Assembly: GCA_963730395.1 (NCBI GenBank)
Contig: CAVSSK010000023.1
Span: 124,001-188,000 of the forward strand
Direction of reading: 5' to 3'
DNA: 64,000 nt
Source of the DNA: Bog-473 sp963730395
GTDB lineage: Bacteria; Actinomycetota; Acidimicrobiia; Acidimicrobiales; RAAP-2
The stretch's first letter is position 1. Each line of letters begins with the position of its first letter. The position numbers and the translations under genes were made by a program. Shown here piece by piece: positions 19,230-28,111 of this stretch. The notes under the pieces are model-generated. The model was not told where the DNA came from. It did no database searches and saw only the letters and a list, made by a program, of their open reading frames with translations.

Positions 19230-20405
19230 CTGAGCACCCATCCTGTCGGGTTCGTCGGGGCGGGTCAGCTGGCCCGCATGGCGGGTGAGGCGGCCAGCGC
19301 ACTGGGCCTCTCCATGGCCGTGCTGGCCGAACGACCCGACGACGCCGCGTGCCAGGTTGCCGCGGAGGTGATGCTCGGGTCGCCGTTCGTGGCCCGCGAT
19401 CTGCGAGCCTTCACCGAGCATTGCGGCGTGGTCACGTTCGACCACGAGCAGGTCGACCTCGAGATCGTGGCCGCACTGGCGGCGGGCGGCGCCGTGCTCC
19501 GGCCGGGTGCCGAGACGCTCGAGCTCGCGGTCGACAAGGCGCGCATGCGGACGGTCCTCGACGGGGCGGGCGTGCCGGTCCCGGCGTACGTCGTGGTGGA
19601 CCCCGGGCGAGACGCCCCGGCGGCCGTCGACTCGTTCGCCCGGGCCCATGGTTGGCCCGTGATGGTCAAGGCCGCCCGGGGCGGCTACGACGGGAAGGGT
19701 GTCTGGCCGGTGCGTGACCGGGCCGAGGCCGAGGCCGTCCTGGCGCGGGTGGCGGGCCAGGTGGTGGTCGAGGAGCTCCTGCCACTCGACGCCGAGCTGG
19801 CGGTCCTGGTGGCTCGCCGCCCGTCGGGCTCATCGGCGGCCTGGTCGGCGGTGGAGACGGCACAGGTCGACGGCGTGTGCCGCGAGGTGCTGGTGCCGGG
19901 GCGGCTGGAACCCGATGTGGCGGAGGCCGCCTCGGCGCTCGGTCAGAAGGTGGCCGAGATCGCCGGTGCCGTCGGCGTCATGGCGGTCGAGCTCTTCTGG
20001 TCCGGCGGCCGCCTGGTGGTCAACGAGGTGGCGACACGGCCCCACAACTCGGGTCACTGGACGATCGAGGGCGCCGTCACCTCCCAGTTCGAGAACCACC
20101 TGCGAGCCGTGCTGGACCTACCCCTCGGCTCCACCGCCCCCCAACACCCCGAGGTCGCCAGCGTCAACATCTTCGGCGGTGCCGACGGCGAGGATCCGGC
20201 ACGCCTGTTGGCCCGGGGACTGTCCACCGAGGGGGCGCACGTGCACCTCTATGGCAAGGCCGCCCGCCCCGGACGCAAACTGGGTCACGTGACGGTCTGC
20301 GGCGACGATCCCGACCTGGTGCGGGCCCGCGCCTGGTCGGCCGCCATCGCCCTCGGCACGCCGGTGCCCGAAGCCCTTCAGCTCCCCCCCGGGGCGCTCC
20401 GGTGA
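19230..20405 (+). CDS. purK: N5-carboxyaminoimidazole ribonucleotide synthase
   Basis: PurK is an ATP-grasp enzyme that converts AIR, bicarbonate and ATP to N5-CAIR in purine synthesis. The frame reads VGFVGAGQLARMAGEAASALG, the conserved PurK N-terminus, then HEQVDLEIVAAL, VMVKAARGGYDGKGVW (ATP-grasp loop) and NEVATRPHNSGHWTIEGA (metal/ATP site). The first ATG in frame (19278) would remove half of the nucleotide loop. Between that ATG and the in-frame stop TAG at 19200 there is no ATG, GTG or TTG; the only usual alternative is CTG at 19230, preceded by GGGGG. I use that start (391 residues). It is followed by purE with a GTGA overlap. Confidence 0.88.
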   Translation: MSTHPVGFVGAGQLARMAGEAASALGLSMAVLAERPDDAACQVAAEVMLGSPFVARDLRAFTEHCGVVTFDHEQVDLEIVAALAAGGAVLRPGAETLELAVDKARMRTVLDGAGVPVPAYVVVDPGRDAPAAVDSFARAHGWPVMVKAARGGYDGKGVWPVRDRAEAEAVLARVAGQVVVEELLPLDAELAVLVARRPSGSSAAWSAVETAQVDGVCREVLVPGRLEPDVAEAASALGQKVAEIAGAVGVMAVELFWSGGRLVVNEVATRPHNSGHWTIEGAVTSQFENHLRAVLDLPLGSTAPQHPEVASVNIFGGADGEDPARLLARGLSTEGAHVHLYGKAARPGRKLGHVTVCGDDPDLVRARAWSAAIALGTPVPEALQLPPGALR

Positions 20406-20929
20406 CGACGGCCGGCCCGGTGGTGGCCGTCGTGATGGGCAGCTCCTCCGATCTTCCCGTGATGCGGGGCGCCGTCGAGATGCTCGAGCGCTTCGGCCTG
20501 GCGCACGAGGTGCGGGTCGTCTCGGCGCACCGCACCCCGCACGAGATGATCGCGTTCGGTCAGGAGGCCGCGGGCAGGGGGCTACGGGTCCTGATCGCCG
20601 GCGCCGGAGGCGCCGCCCACCTGCCCGGGATGCTGGCCTCGGTGACCACCCTGCCGGTGATCGGCGTCCCGGTCGCGCTGTCGCAGCTCGACGGCCTCGA
20701 CAGCCTGCTCTCCATCGTGCAGATGCCCAAGGGCGTGCCGGTGGCCACGATGGCGGTGAACGGCTCGCGCAACGCCGGCCTGCTGGCCGTGCGCATCCTT
20801 GCGGTGGGTGACGCCGGCCTGACTGCCAGAATGGAGGCGTTCCAAGAGGAGATCGCGTCCGACGCCCGGGCCCAGGACGCTGAGGTGTCAGACGGGGCAG
20901 GGTCGGGAGGAGCGAGCGAAGATGGCTGA
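20402..20929 (+). CDS. purE: N5-CAIR mutase, catalytic subunit PurE
   Basis: PurE (175 residues) isomerises N5-CAIR to CAIR, the step after PurK. Motifs are VVMGSSSDLPVM, VVSAHRTPHEM, IAGAGGAAHLPGM and LDSLLSIVQMPKGVPVATMAV. The class I (bacterial) type is clear from the pairing with PurK. The last ~25 residues are a poorly conserved Asp/Gly/Ser tail. It starts with GTG inside the purK stop and its stop overlaps the deacetylase ATG by 8 nt, so the three genes are likely co-translated. Confidence 0.93.
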   Translation: MTTAGPVVAVVMGSSSDLPVMRGAVEMLERFGLAHEVRVVSAHRTPHEMIAFGQEAAGRGLRVLIAGAGGAAHLPGMLASVTTLPVIGVPVALSQLDGLDSLLSIVQMPKGVPVATMAVNGSRNAGLLAVRILAVGDAGLTARMEAFQEEIASDARAQDAEVSDGAGSGGASEDG

Positions 20930-21767
20930 GGCGAACCTGGCGCAGCGGCTGGGCTACCCCGCCGACGCCAAGCTGGTCATCGTCAACGCCGACGACCTCG
21001 GCTCGTGCCACTCGGCCAACGTCGGGGTCTTCGAGTGCCTGGCGACGGGGACCGTCACCAGCGCCACGCTCATGGTGCCCTGCCCGTGGGCGCGCGAGGC
21101 CAGCAGCCGCCACCGCGGCGAGGACATCGGCGTGCACCTCACGGTCAACGCGGAGTACGAGCTCTACCGGTGGGGCCCGATCACCTACGCCCCGTCGCTG
21201 CTGGGTGGCGACGGGGGGTTCCCGCGGACGGTCGAGGACGTGTGGGACCACGCAGACCTGGACGAGGTCCGCCGCGAGTGCCGGGCGCAGATCGAGCGGG
21301 CCATCCTCTGGGGCTTCGACGTCAGCCACCTCGACACCCACATGGGCACGCTGCAGTTGCGGCCGGAGTTCTTCGACGTGTACCTGGAGCTGGCGCTGGA
21401 GTTCGGGCTCCCGCTGCGGATGGTGAGCCCGGGCATGGAGCGCTACGTCGGGTTCCCCGGTCGGGCGGTCGCGGCGGAGGCCGGCGCCGTCTTCACCGAC
21501 CACATGCGCTTCGTGCCCGGTGTGGGCTCCCGCGCCATGTTCGAGAAGGACCTGGCCACGCTGCGCCCCGGCGTCACCGAGTTCCACCTGCACCCGGCGG
21601 TCGACAGCGCCGAGCTGCGCTCACTGGCGACCGACGATTGGGAGGCGCGGGTCGACGACCACCGCATGATCTGTGACGAGGACTGGGTCCGGCGATCCCT
21701 CGGCGAGGCCGGGGCGACCCTGATCGGCTTCCGGCCGCTGCGCGAGCTGGCAAGGGCCGGCGGCTGA
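20922..21767 (+). CDS. ChbG/HpnK (YdjC) family deacetylase
   Basis: This 281-residue protein has the YdjC-family metal site: VIVNADDLGSCHSANVG at the N-terminus, the DIGVHLTVNAEYE strand and VSHLDTHMGTLQLRPEF. Members remove N- or O-acetyl groups from sugars or sugar-lipids. The ATG overlaps the purE stop (ATGGCTGA). Nothing in its sequence explains why it is coupled to purine synthesis; a salvage or cell-wall role is possible. The substrate is unknown. Confidence 0.85.
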   Translation: MAEANLAQRLGYPADAKLVIVNADDLGSCHSANVGVFECLATGTVTSATLMVPCPWAREASSRHRGEDIGVHLTVNAEYELYRWGPITYAPSLLGGDGGFPRTVEDVWDHADLDEVRRECRAQIERAILWGFDVSHLDTHMGTLQLRPEFFDVYLELALEFGLPLRMVSPGMERYVGFPGRAVAAEAGAVFTDHMRFVPGVGSRAMFEKDLATLRPGVTEFHLHPAVDSAELRSLATDDWEARVDDHRMICDEDWVRRSLGEAGATLIGFRPLRELARAGG

Positions 21768-21777
21768 ACGGACGCGG

Positions 21778-22300
21778 GTGGCCGCCACGACCACGACGAC
21801 GATCCGGGGCGTCTCAGTCTTCAAGGGGCAGCGCCCCGGCGGCGGCGACGCCTTCGACCTCGCGCTCTCGCTCGAGGGGATCGAGGTCAGGCGCCCGGGC
21901 CTACCCGTCCAGCGCATGGCATGGAGCCGGGTCTCGCGGTGGGAGATTGAGGAGCGCCGGGACTATTGCCTCCTGACCCTGCACGGCGAGGGCGCCACGA
22001 CCCCACTCGTCGTCCCGGGCTGGACGCTCGATGATCTCGAGATCCTCATGCGCGAGGTGACGGGCCCGGGGGGGGTGCCCGATGCCGCGCCGGTCGGCAC
22101 CGAGGCCACCCCGTCGACGGAACCGGCGCCGACGGAGTCCCGGGCCGACCGCGCGGCGGCGGCTGAGGCCGCACAACCTGCCGTCCTGGAAGGCGGTGAC
22201 GACCGTGGTCCTGCTGGGCCTGCTCGCCGCCGCGGTGGTGCTCGTCCTGTTGCAGAGCGCGGGCGTCATCGACTGGGGCTTCCTGGGCCCCACCGCCTGA
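21778..22300 (+). CDS. Unknown protein with C-terminal membrane helix, frameshifted
   Basis: The first ~120 residues begin VAATTTTTIRGVSVFKGQ and contain a PH-like beta domain pattern (LSLEGIEVRRPGLPVQRMAW, WEIEERRDYCLLTLHGEG). The frame of the next ORF then gives RRLRPHNLPSWKAV followed by the helix VVLLGLLAAAVVLVLLQSAG and ends GPTA. The two parts meet in an Ala/Arg-rich stretch around 22140-22170, with one base in excess. A soluble sensor domain tethered by a single helix is the simplest picture. I do not recognise the family. Convergent with mca, sharing a hairpin. Confidence 0.6.
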
Positions 22301-22317
22301 CCCGATTTCAGGCGGTG
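22291..22317. terminator. Bidirectional hairpin spanning both stop codons
   Basis: CACCGCCTGA (22291-22300), a 7-nt loop, and TCAGGCGGTG (22308-22317) form a perfect 10-bp stem. Each arm encodes the last codons and stop of one of the two convergent genes; both proteins end in Thr-Ala. Confidence 0.7.
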
Positions 22318-23171
22318 CGCACGCCGGCGAAGAGGTCGTCCTCGGTCACGTCGGTCGGGCCGACGCGGCTCTGGGCCAGCCGGAACTCGTCCACCGGGTG
22401 GATGCCTCGCATCACCTCGGGCGGGAGGCCGAACCAGAAGGGCGAGGTGGGGTCGACCTGGGTGGCGTGCGCCTTGAGCGCCTCGCCGCGGACGTCGGTG
22501 AAGCCGGTCACGTCGATGCTCGTGCTGAAGGGCTCGGTGCGGGTCATGCGGGCCAGCCACTTGTCGTCGAAGGGCGACTCCAAGCCGAGCTCCTCGTACT
22601 TGGCGTGGATCTGGCGGAACCGCTCCCCCGACCAGACCGAGTAGTACAGCTTCTCCGGGGCGAACGGAGGCCCGGCCTCCGGGAAGCCGTCCGGATCACC
22701 GGCGGAGTCGAACGCCAGGACGGAGATCTCGTGGACCCGGAGATGGTCCGGATGCGGGTACTCGGACTGGTTGTCCCCGTAGGTCACGATGACCTGCGGG
22801 CGCTCGCGCCGGATGACGGCCACCAGGCGGCCCACCGCCTCGTCGAGTGGCGCCTGGGCGAAGCTGTCCGGCCGCGTGTTGGCCTCCGAGTCGGGCATCC
22901 CCGAGTCCCGGTAGCCCAGCAGCACGGTCTCGTCGTAGCCGATGATGTCCGTGGCCGCCTTGAGCTCGGCCATGCGGATCCGGCCGATGTCGGCCCGCAC
23001 CTCGGGCGTGTCCATGGCCGGGTTGAGGATGTCGCCCTCCTCCCCCCCGGTGCAGCACACCAGCACCGTCCGGACGCCCTCGGAGTGGTACCGGGCCACG
23101 GTCGGCGCCCCCTTGGAGGCCTCGTCGTCGGGGTGCGCGTGGACGCAGAGCAGGCAGAGGCGATCAGGCAC
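22308..23171 (-). CDS. mca: Mycothiol S-conjugate amidase
   Basis: Mca is a zinc amidase that cleaves mycothiol S-conjugates into a mercapturic acid and GlcN-inositol, in actinobacterial detoxification. The 287-residue protein has the LmbE zinc motif AHPDDEASKGA, then CTGGEEGDILNP, GYRDSGMPDSEAN and EYPHPDHLRVHEI. The features ASKGA, CTGGE-GDILNP and the length favour Mca over the related deacetylase MshB. It starts at GTG with no ribosome binding site. It is one of the clearest signs that the host makes mycothiol. Confidence 0.88.
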   Translation of the reverse strand: MPDRLCLLCVHAHPDDEASKGAPTVARYHSEGVRTVLVCCTGGEEGDILNPAMDTPEVRADIGRIRMAELKAATDIIGYDETVLLGYRDSGMPDSEANTRPDSFAQAPLDEAVGRLVAVIRRERPQVIVTYGDNQSEYPHPDHLRVHEISVLAFDSAGDPDGFPEAGPPFAPEKLYYSVWSGERFRQIHAKYEELGLESPFDDKWLARMTRTEPFSTSIDVTGFTDVRGEALKAHATQVDPTSPFWFGLPPEVMRGIHPVDEFRLAQSRVGPTDVTEDDLFAGVRTA

Positions 23172-23177
23172 GTGCCG

Positions 23178-23183
23178 ACCTTA
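23178..23183 (-). promoter_or_regulatory. -10-like hexamer of mca
   Basis: TAAGGT lies 6 nt before GTG at 23171. Confidence 0.45.
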
Positions 23184-23234
23184 GCGGCGGGCCTTCCCAG
23201 GCCAGCCCGGTGCCACCCCTCCCCCGCTGGGCCT

Positions 23235-23240
23235 TATGCT
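23235..23240 (+). promoter_or_regulatory. -10-like hexamer of pspA
   Basis: TATGCT lies 8 nt before ATG at 23249. Confidence 0.45.
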
Positions 23241-23248
23241 CGGTACCT

Positions 23249-24022
23249 ATGGCAGGCACGTTCAGTCGGATCCGCGACATCTTCCGGTCCAAGGCGAACA
23301 AGGCGCTGGACAAGATGGAGGACCCGAGGGACACCCTCGACCTGTCCTACGAGAAGCAGCTCGAGCAGCTGCAGAAGGTGCGACGGGGGGTGGCGGACGT
23401 CGCCACGGCCCGCAAGCGGATCGAGCTGCAGGCCCAGGGGTTGCAGAAGCAGGCCGACAAGCTGCAGGGCCAGGCCAAGGCCGCGTTGGGGCAGGGCAAC
23501 GAGGACCTGGCGCGCGAGGCGCTGGCGCGGCGGGCCGCGCTCGGCGAGCAGCTGGCCGAGCTCAAGACCCAGCACGACCAGATCAGCGAGCAGGAGCAGA
23601 AGCTCGTCCAGACCTCCCAGGAACTGCAGACCCGGGTCGAGCGCTTCCGTACCCAGAAGGAGACGCTCAAGGCGTCCTACACGGCGGCGGAGGCCCAGAC
23701 CAAGGTCGGCGAAGCGGTGTCGGGGATCTCGGACTCGACGCGCAACGCGGGCGCGACCATGCAGCGCGCCCAGGACAAGATCGCGAGCATGCAGGCGCGT
23801 GCGGGCGCCCTCGACGAGCTTCTGGCGTCGGGCGCGCTCGACGACCTCACCCAGCCGGTCGACGACATCCAGAAGGAGCTCGACAAGGTGTCGTCGACGT
23901 CACAGGTCGACACCGAGCTGGCTGCCCTCAGGGCCGAGCTCGGAACGGGCTCGGCCGCCACCGACCCCACGGCGGCCCTGCCGGCGGCCGAGCCGGGGGT
24001 CACAGGAGGAGAGAGCGCCTGA
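23249..24022 (+). CDS. pspA: PspA/IM30 family envelope-stress protein
   Basis: This 257-residue coiled-coil protein begins MAGTFSRIRDIFRSKANKALDKMEDPRDTL, the PspA/Vipp1 N-terminus. A long helical region rich in Gln, Glu and Lys follows. PspA assembles on stressed membranes and limits proton leak. The last ~30 residues are a low-complexity Ala/Thr/Gly tail. The ATG at 23249 gives the family start; the frame upstream to 23210 is not conserved in style. Its stop shares one base with the htpX ATG (TGATG). Confidence 0.88.
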   Translation: MAGTFSRIRDIFRSKANKALDKMEDPRDTLDLSYEKQLEQLQKVRRGVADVATARKRIELQAQGLQKQADKLQGQAKAALGQGNEDLAREALARRAALGEQLAELKTQHDQISEQEQKLVQTSQELQTRVERFRTQKETLKASYTAAEAQTKVGEAVSGISDSTRNAGATMQRAQDKIASMQARAGALDELLASGALDDLTQPVDDIQKELDKVSSTSQVDTELAALRAELGTGSAATDPTAALPAAEPGVTGGESA

Positions 24023-24969
24023 TGGCAATCTCACGCAACATCAAGCCGGACCGGGGCCTCACCTACCGGATGCTCATGACGGGGTTCTTCCTGGTCCTTC
24101 TCTACGGGCTCGTCGTGGGCATCTTGATCGCGGTGGGCCTGTCCTATGCCTTCGTGCTGGTCATCGCAGTCGTCCTCATCTTCTGCCAGTACTGGTTCAG
24201 CGCCAAGATCGCCATGTACGCCATGCACGCCAAGGAGGTCACCCCGGAGCAGGCGCCCGAGCTGCACGGCGTGGTCGACCGGCTCTGCGCGCTGGCGGAC
24301 ATGCCCAAGCCCCGTGTGGCCATCGCCACGACGGACATCCCCAACGCGTTCGCCACCGGCCGCAGCCCCAAGTCCTCCGTGGTCTGCGTGACCTCGGGGC
24401 TCTTGCGGCGGCTCGACGAGCCCGAGGTCGAGGCCGTGCTCTCGCACGAGCTGTCGCACGTGGCGCACCGGGACGTCGCCGTGATGACGATCGCCAGCGG
24501 GCTCGGGATGATCGCCGGGCTGATGACCCGGGTGCTGTTCTACTCGGAGCTCTTCGGCGGCGGCCGGGGCGGTGGGAACAACCAGCAGAGCCAGGCGGCA
24601 CTCGTCGAGATGGTCGTGCTGCTGGTGTCGGTCGTCGTGTACTTCGTCAGCTTCCTCCTCACCATGGCGCTGTCCCGCTACCGCGAGCTGGCCGCCGACC
24701 GGTCGGGGGCCCTGTTGATCGGGCGACCGTCGTTGCTGGCCTCGGCCCTGGTCAAGATCACCGGCGAGATGGGGCGCATCCCGACCAAGGACCTGCGGGC
24801 GGCCGAGCCGTTCAACGCCTTCTTCTTCACCCCGGCCGTGGCCAACGGCTCCACCCAGGGGAGCGGCGGCGGCTTCAGCTTCGGCAACCTCTTCCGGACG
24901 CACCCGACGCTCGAGCGGCGGCTGGCCCAGCTGGACGCGCTGGAGCACCAGCTCGGCCAGGCCGGCTGA
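24022..24969 (+). CDS. htpX: HtpX-like membrane zinc metalloprotease (M48)
   Basis: This 315-residue integral membrane protease has two N-terminal helices (VLLYGLVVGILIAVGL and FVLVIAVVLIFC), the zinc site SHELSHVAHRD, two further helices, and the third ligand in YRELAADRSGALL. HtpX degrades damaged membrane proteins on the cytoplasmic side. GAGGAGAG about 8 nt upstream is a ribosome binding site. The coupling to pspA and pspAB places it in one envelope-stress operon. Confidence 0.9.
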   Translation: MAISRNIKPDRGLTYRMLMTGFFLVLLYGLVVGILIAVGLSYAFVLVIAVVLIFCQYWFSAKIAMYAMHAKEVTPEQAPELHGVVDRLCALADMPKPRVAIATTDIPNAFATGRSPKSSVVCVTSGLLRRLDEPEVEAVLSHELSHVAHRDVAVMTIASGLGMIAGLMTRVLFYSELFGGGRGGGNNQQSQAALVEMVVLLVSVVVYFVSFLLTMALSRYRELAADRSGALLIGRPSLLASALVKITGEMGRIPTKDLRAAEPFNAFFFTPAVANGSTQGSGGGFSFGNLFRTHPTLERRLAQLDALEHQLGQAG

Positions 24970-25003
24970 CCGCCACTCCCGGTCCACCTCGGAGCTGCCG
25001 GCA

Positions 25004-25576
25004 GTGGGACTCTTCGACACCATCCTCGGCCGCTCCAAGCCGGTCCGGGCCAACCTCGACGCGCTGTTCGCCCTGCCGACCGCGGCCCTGACCCTGCAGA
25101 GCGCCGGGGGCCTGGTGTCCTCGGGCCACGCCGGCGTCTGCTGGAAGCCGCCGCCGGGCCAGGCGGCGGCGGACGCCCAGAAGGAGATCTCCGAGCTGGT
25201 CGGCGAAGGCTTCAAGAACGCCGTGGACTCCTTCGACTACGGCTGGCTGCTGCTCGACGATCCCGATCTCGACACGCTGGTGACCAAGATCCACATGGCG
25301 AACTCGACGCTGCAGGAGAACGGGTGGGGGCCCCAGCTGCTGTGCTCGGTGTTCGGCTTCGTGCCCGGGCCGGACGCGCCCGGCGACGCCAAGGCGTTCC
25401 GGCTCGTGTACCTCTTCAAGCGCGGGACCTTCTACCCGTTCGCCCCCGTCGACACCCAGAAGGAACGCCGGGACACCGAGCTCGAACTGCGCATCCGCAC
25501 CATGGTGGGCGCGGACCTGCCGTTCGAGTCCGACATCACACGCTGGTTCCCCATGTGGGACATGCCGGTCTCGTGA
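25004..25576 (+). CDS. PspA-associated protein PspAB
   Basis: This 190-residue soluble protein begins MGLFDTILGRSKPVRANLDALFALPTA and contains LQSAGGLVSSGHAGVCWKPPPG and DYGWLLLDDPDLDTLVT. It matches the PspAB proteins found beside pspA and htpX in actinobacteria. Its biochemical role is not established; it is thought to modulate PspA. The start is GTG at 25004, 34 nt after htpX. Confidence 0.8.
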   Translation: MGLFDTILGRSKPVRANLDALFALPTAALTLQSAGGLVSSGHAGVCWKPPPGQAAADAQKEISELVGEGFKNAVDSFDYGWLLLDDPDLDTLVTKIHMANSTLQENGWGPQLLCSVFGFVPGPDAPGDAKAFRLVYLFKRGTFYPFAPVDTQKERRDTELELRIRTMVGADLPFESDITRWFPMWDMPVS

Positions 25577-25591
25577 CCCCGCCCTGCTGAC

Positions 25592-26339
25592 GTGACGGAG
25601 GCGGTCGAGCGGCTCATCGCCCTGCAGGGTGCGGTCAACTTCCGTGACCTCGGCGGCTACGCCGCGGGAGAGGGGATGCGGACGCGCTGGCGGGTGCTGT
25701 TCCGGGCCGACGGCCTCGGCGAACTGACCGAGTCCGATCTCTCGGTGCTGCGGGCGCTCGGCATCCGGACCGTGATCGACCTCCGCTCGGGAGGCGAGCT
25801 CGAGCGCGGCCGCTTCGACGTCGACGCACACCCGGTGGCGTTCCACCACTTCCCCTTCATGGAGGAGCTGCCTGACGCGCGAGGACTTCGAGCGCCGGCC
25901 GGGATTCCTCGGCTCCCAGTACCGGGAGTTCCTCAGCGACGCAGGCGGCCAGATCCGCGCCGCCCTCGAGGTCCTCGCCGACCCGGGTGCACTGCCGGCC
26001 GTCTTCCACTGCACCGCCGGCAAGGATCGCACCGGGGTCCTGTCGGCCATCGTGCTCTCGCTGCTCGGCGTGGACGAGCCGACGGTTGTGGCCGACTACG
26101 CGCTGAGCGGCGAGGCCATGGAACGCCTGCGGGCAAAGCTCATCTTGAAGTTTCCCGAGGGCCGGGATTCCATCGAGAACCTCAACGAAGTGTTCTCGGC
26201 CGAGCCGTCCCAGATGGAGCAGCTGCTCGACCACCTCAAGGAGCGCTACGGCTCGGCCGACGCCTACGTCGCCGGGCTCGGGACGGAGGCCGGCGTGGTC
26301 GAGGGCCTGCGGGCGGGCCTGCTCGAACCGGCGCGCTAG
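25592..26339 (+). CDS. Tyrosine-protein phosphatase family protein, frameshifted
   Basis: This ~249-residue phosphatase has NFRDLGGYAAGEGMRTRWRVLFRAD at the start, RTVIDLRSGGELERGR, and after a break the active-site loop FHCTAGKDRTGVLSAIVL (Cys nucleophile, Arg). It resembles the secreted or cytoplasmic Tyr/Ser phosphatases of the MptpB type. The break lies at 25865-25875, after HHFPFMEELP; the next frame continues LTREDFERRPGFLGSQYREFL. One base is in excess. Convergent with the pterin dehydratase, whose stop overlaps its own. The 15-nt gap from pspAB could make it part of that operon. Confidence 0.8.
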
Positions 26340-26650
26340 TCCTCGTCCGGCTCGCGTACGTCGGGGCGCAAGCGGTCGATGGCGCCGGCGAGCGCCAGGT
26401 CGAGCAGCGTGATCCCGCCCGAGTCGTGGGTGGAGAGCACGAGGCGCACCGTGTTCCAGCGGATGTCGATGTCGGGGTGGTGGTTGGCCGCCTCGGCCGC
26501 GGCGCCGACGGCGTTGACGAACTCGAGCGCGGCACCGAAGTCGTGCAGCTTGACGGTGGCGACCAGGACGTCGCCCTCCCGGGCCCAGTGCAGGCCCTGC
26601 TCGTCGAGCGCTGCGTCGACCTCGGCCTGCGTGAGCACGGGCTCGCTCAC
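26336..26650 (-). CDS. 4a-hydroxytetrahydrobiopterin dehydratase (PCD/DCoH)
   Basis: This 104-residue protein carries the PCD signature: AANHHPDIDIRWNTVRLVLSTHDSGGIT, with the paired histidines and later His and Asp residues in place. PCD dehydrates carbinolamine pterins after aromatic hydroxylation; stand-alone bacterial copies may act in other pterin chemistry. The GTG at 26650 forms GTGA with the fumC stop. The linkage to fumC suggests transcription only. Confidence 0.88.
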   Translation of the reverse strand: MSEPVLTQAEVDAALDEQGLHWAREGDVLVATVKLHDFGAALEFVNAVGAAAEAANHHPDIDIRWNTVRLVLSTHDSGGITLLDLALAGAIDRLRPDVREPDED

Positions 26651-28036
26651 GGATGCGTCATCTCCTCGGGCCGCACCGCGGCGTCGAACTGTTCCTCGCT
26701 CAGGTAGCCCAGGGCCAGCGCCGCCTCCTTGAGCGTCGAGCCCTCCTTGTGCGCCTTCTTGGCCACCTCGGCCGACTTGTCGTAGCCGATGATCGGCGCC
26801 AGGGCGGTGACCAGCATGAGCGAGTTCGTGAGGTGCCGCTGGATCTGCGGGAGGTCCGCCCGGAGACCCTCGACGCAGAATTCGCGGAAGCCCCGGCAGG
26901 CGTCGGTCATCAGCGCGATGGACTGCAGGACGTTGTAGGCGATGACCGGCTTGGCGACGTTGAGCTCGAGGTTGCCCCGGCTGCCCGCGGTGGTGACGGC
27001 CACGTCGTTCCCGATCACCTGGATCCCGACCATGATCATGGCCTCGCTCTGGGTCGGGTTGACCTTGCCGGGCATGATCGACGAGCCGGGCTCGTTCTCG
27101 GGAAGCGCCAGCTCGCCCAGGCCGCTGCGCGGTCCCGACCCCAGCCAACGGAGGTCGTCGGCGATCTTCATCAGCGACACCGCCAGGGTCTTGCAGCGCC
27201 CCGTGGGTGAAGACGAGGGCGTCGTGGGCCGCCAAGGCGGCGAACTTGTTCGGGGCGGTGACGAACGGCAGGCCGGTCATGTCAGCGATCGCCTTGGCCA
27301 CCCGCTCGCCGAACTCGGGGTGCGTGTTGAGCCCGGTGCCGACCGCGGTGCCCCCGGCCGCCAGCTCGTAGAGGCCCGGGAGCGTCTGCTCGATCCGCTC
27401 GACGTCCGCCGTCAGCTGCGCCACGTAGCCGGAGAACTCCTGGCCCAGCGTGAGCGGCACGGCGTCCATGAGGTGGGTGCGCCCGATCTTGGTGACGCCG
27501 GCGTACTCGAGCTCCTTGTCGTGCAGCGCGTCGCGCAACGCCGCCACCGAGGGGAGCAGCCGGTGGACGATCTCCTCGACCGCCGCGATGTGCATGGCGG
27601 TGGGGAAGGTGTCGTTCGACGACTGCGACATGTTGACGTGGTCGTTGGGGTGGATGGGTGCCTTCGAGCCCATGACGCCGCCACCGAGCTCGATGGCCCG
27701 GTTGGAGATGACCTCGTTGGCGTTCATGTTGGTCTGGGTGCCGCTGCCCGTCTGCCAGATGCGGAGGGGGAAGTGGTCGTCGAGGGCTCCCTTGGCCACC
27801 TCGCCCGCCGCCTGCTCGATGAGGCCGGCCAGGGAGTCGTCGAGCTTGCCCAGGTCGCGGTTCACCGAGGCCGACGCACCCTTCAGGATCCCGAACGCCC
27901 GGATCAAGGGCTTGGGCATCGTCTCGGTGCCGATGTCGAAGTGGTGCAGCGACCGCTGCGTCTGGGCCCCCCAGTACCGGTCGGCGGGGACCTCGATGTC
28001 GCCCATGCTGTCGCTCTCGATCCGTGTGCTGGTCAC
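26647..28036 (-). CDS. fumC: Class II fumarate hydratase, frameshifted
   Basis: FumC interconverts fumarate and malate in the TCA cycle. The ~463-residue protein has MGDIEVPADRYWGAQTQRSL, TGSGTQTNMNANEVISNRA, SSNDTFPTAMH, and the superfamily signature GSSIMPGKVNPTQ with the catalytic serine loop. The frame breaks at about 27195: one extra base in the codons for GALKTLAVSLMKI separates the first 277 residues from the rest. Because the enzyme is central to metabolism and both halves are perfectly conserved, a sequence error is likelier than a real mutation. The start is GTG at 28036, just before the family N-terminus; PCD follows with a GTGA overlap. Confidence 0.88.
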
Positions 28037-28043
28037 GTCTGCC

Positions 28044-28049
28044 AGCTTA
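28044..28049 (-). promoter_or_regulatory. -10-like hexamer of fumC
   Basis: TAAGCT lies 7 nt before GTG at 28036, in the 75-nt gap after the acyltransferase gene. Confidence 0.45.
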
Positions 28050-28111
28050 GGACCGGTGCCGCACGCCGGGCCCTCGCCGACACGGACGGGCGGGCCCGCC
28101 ACCCGACATCC

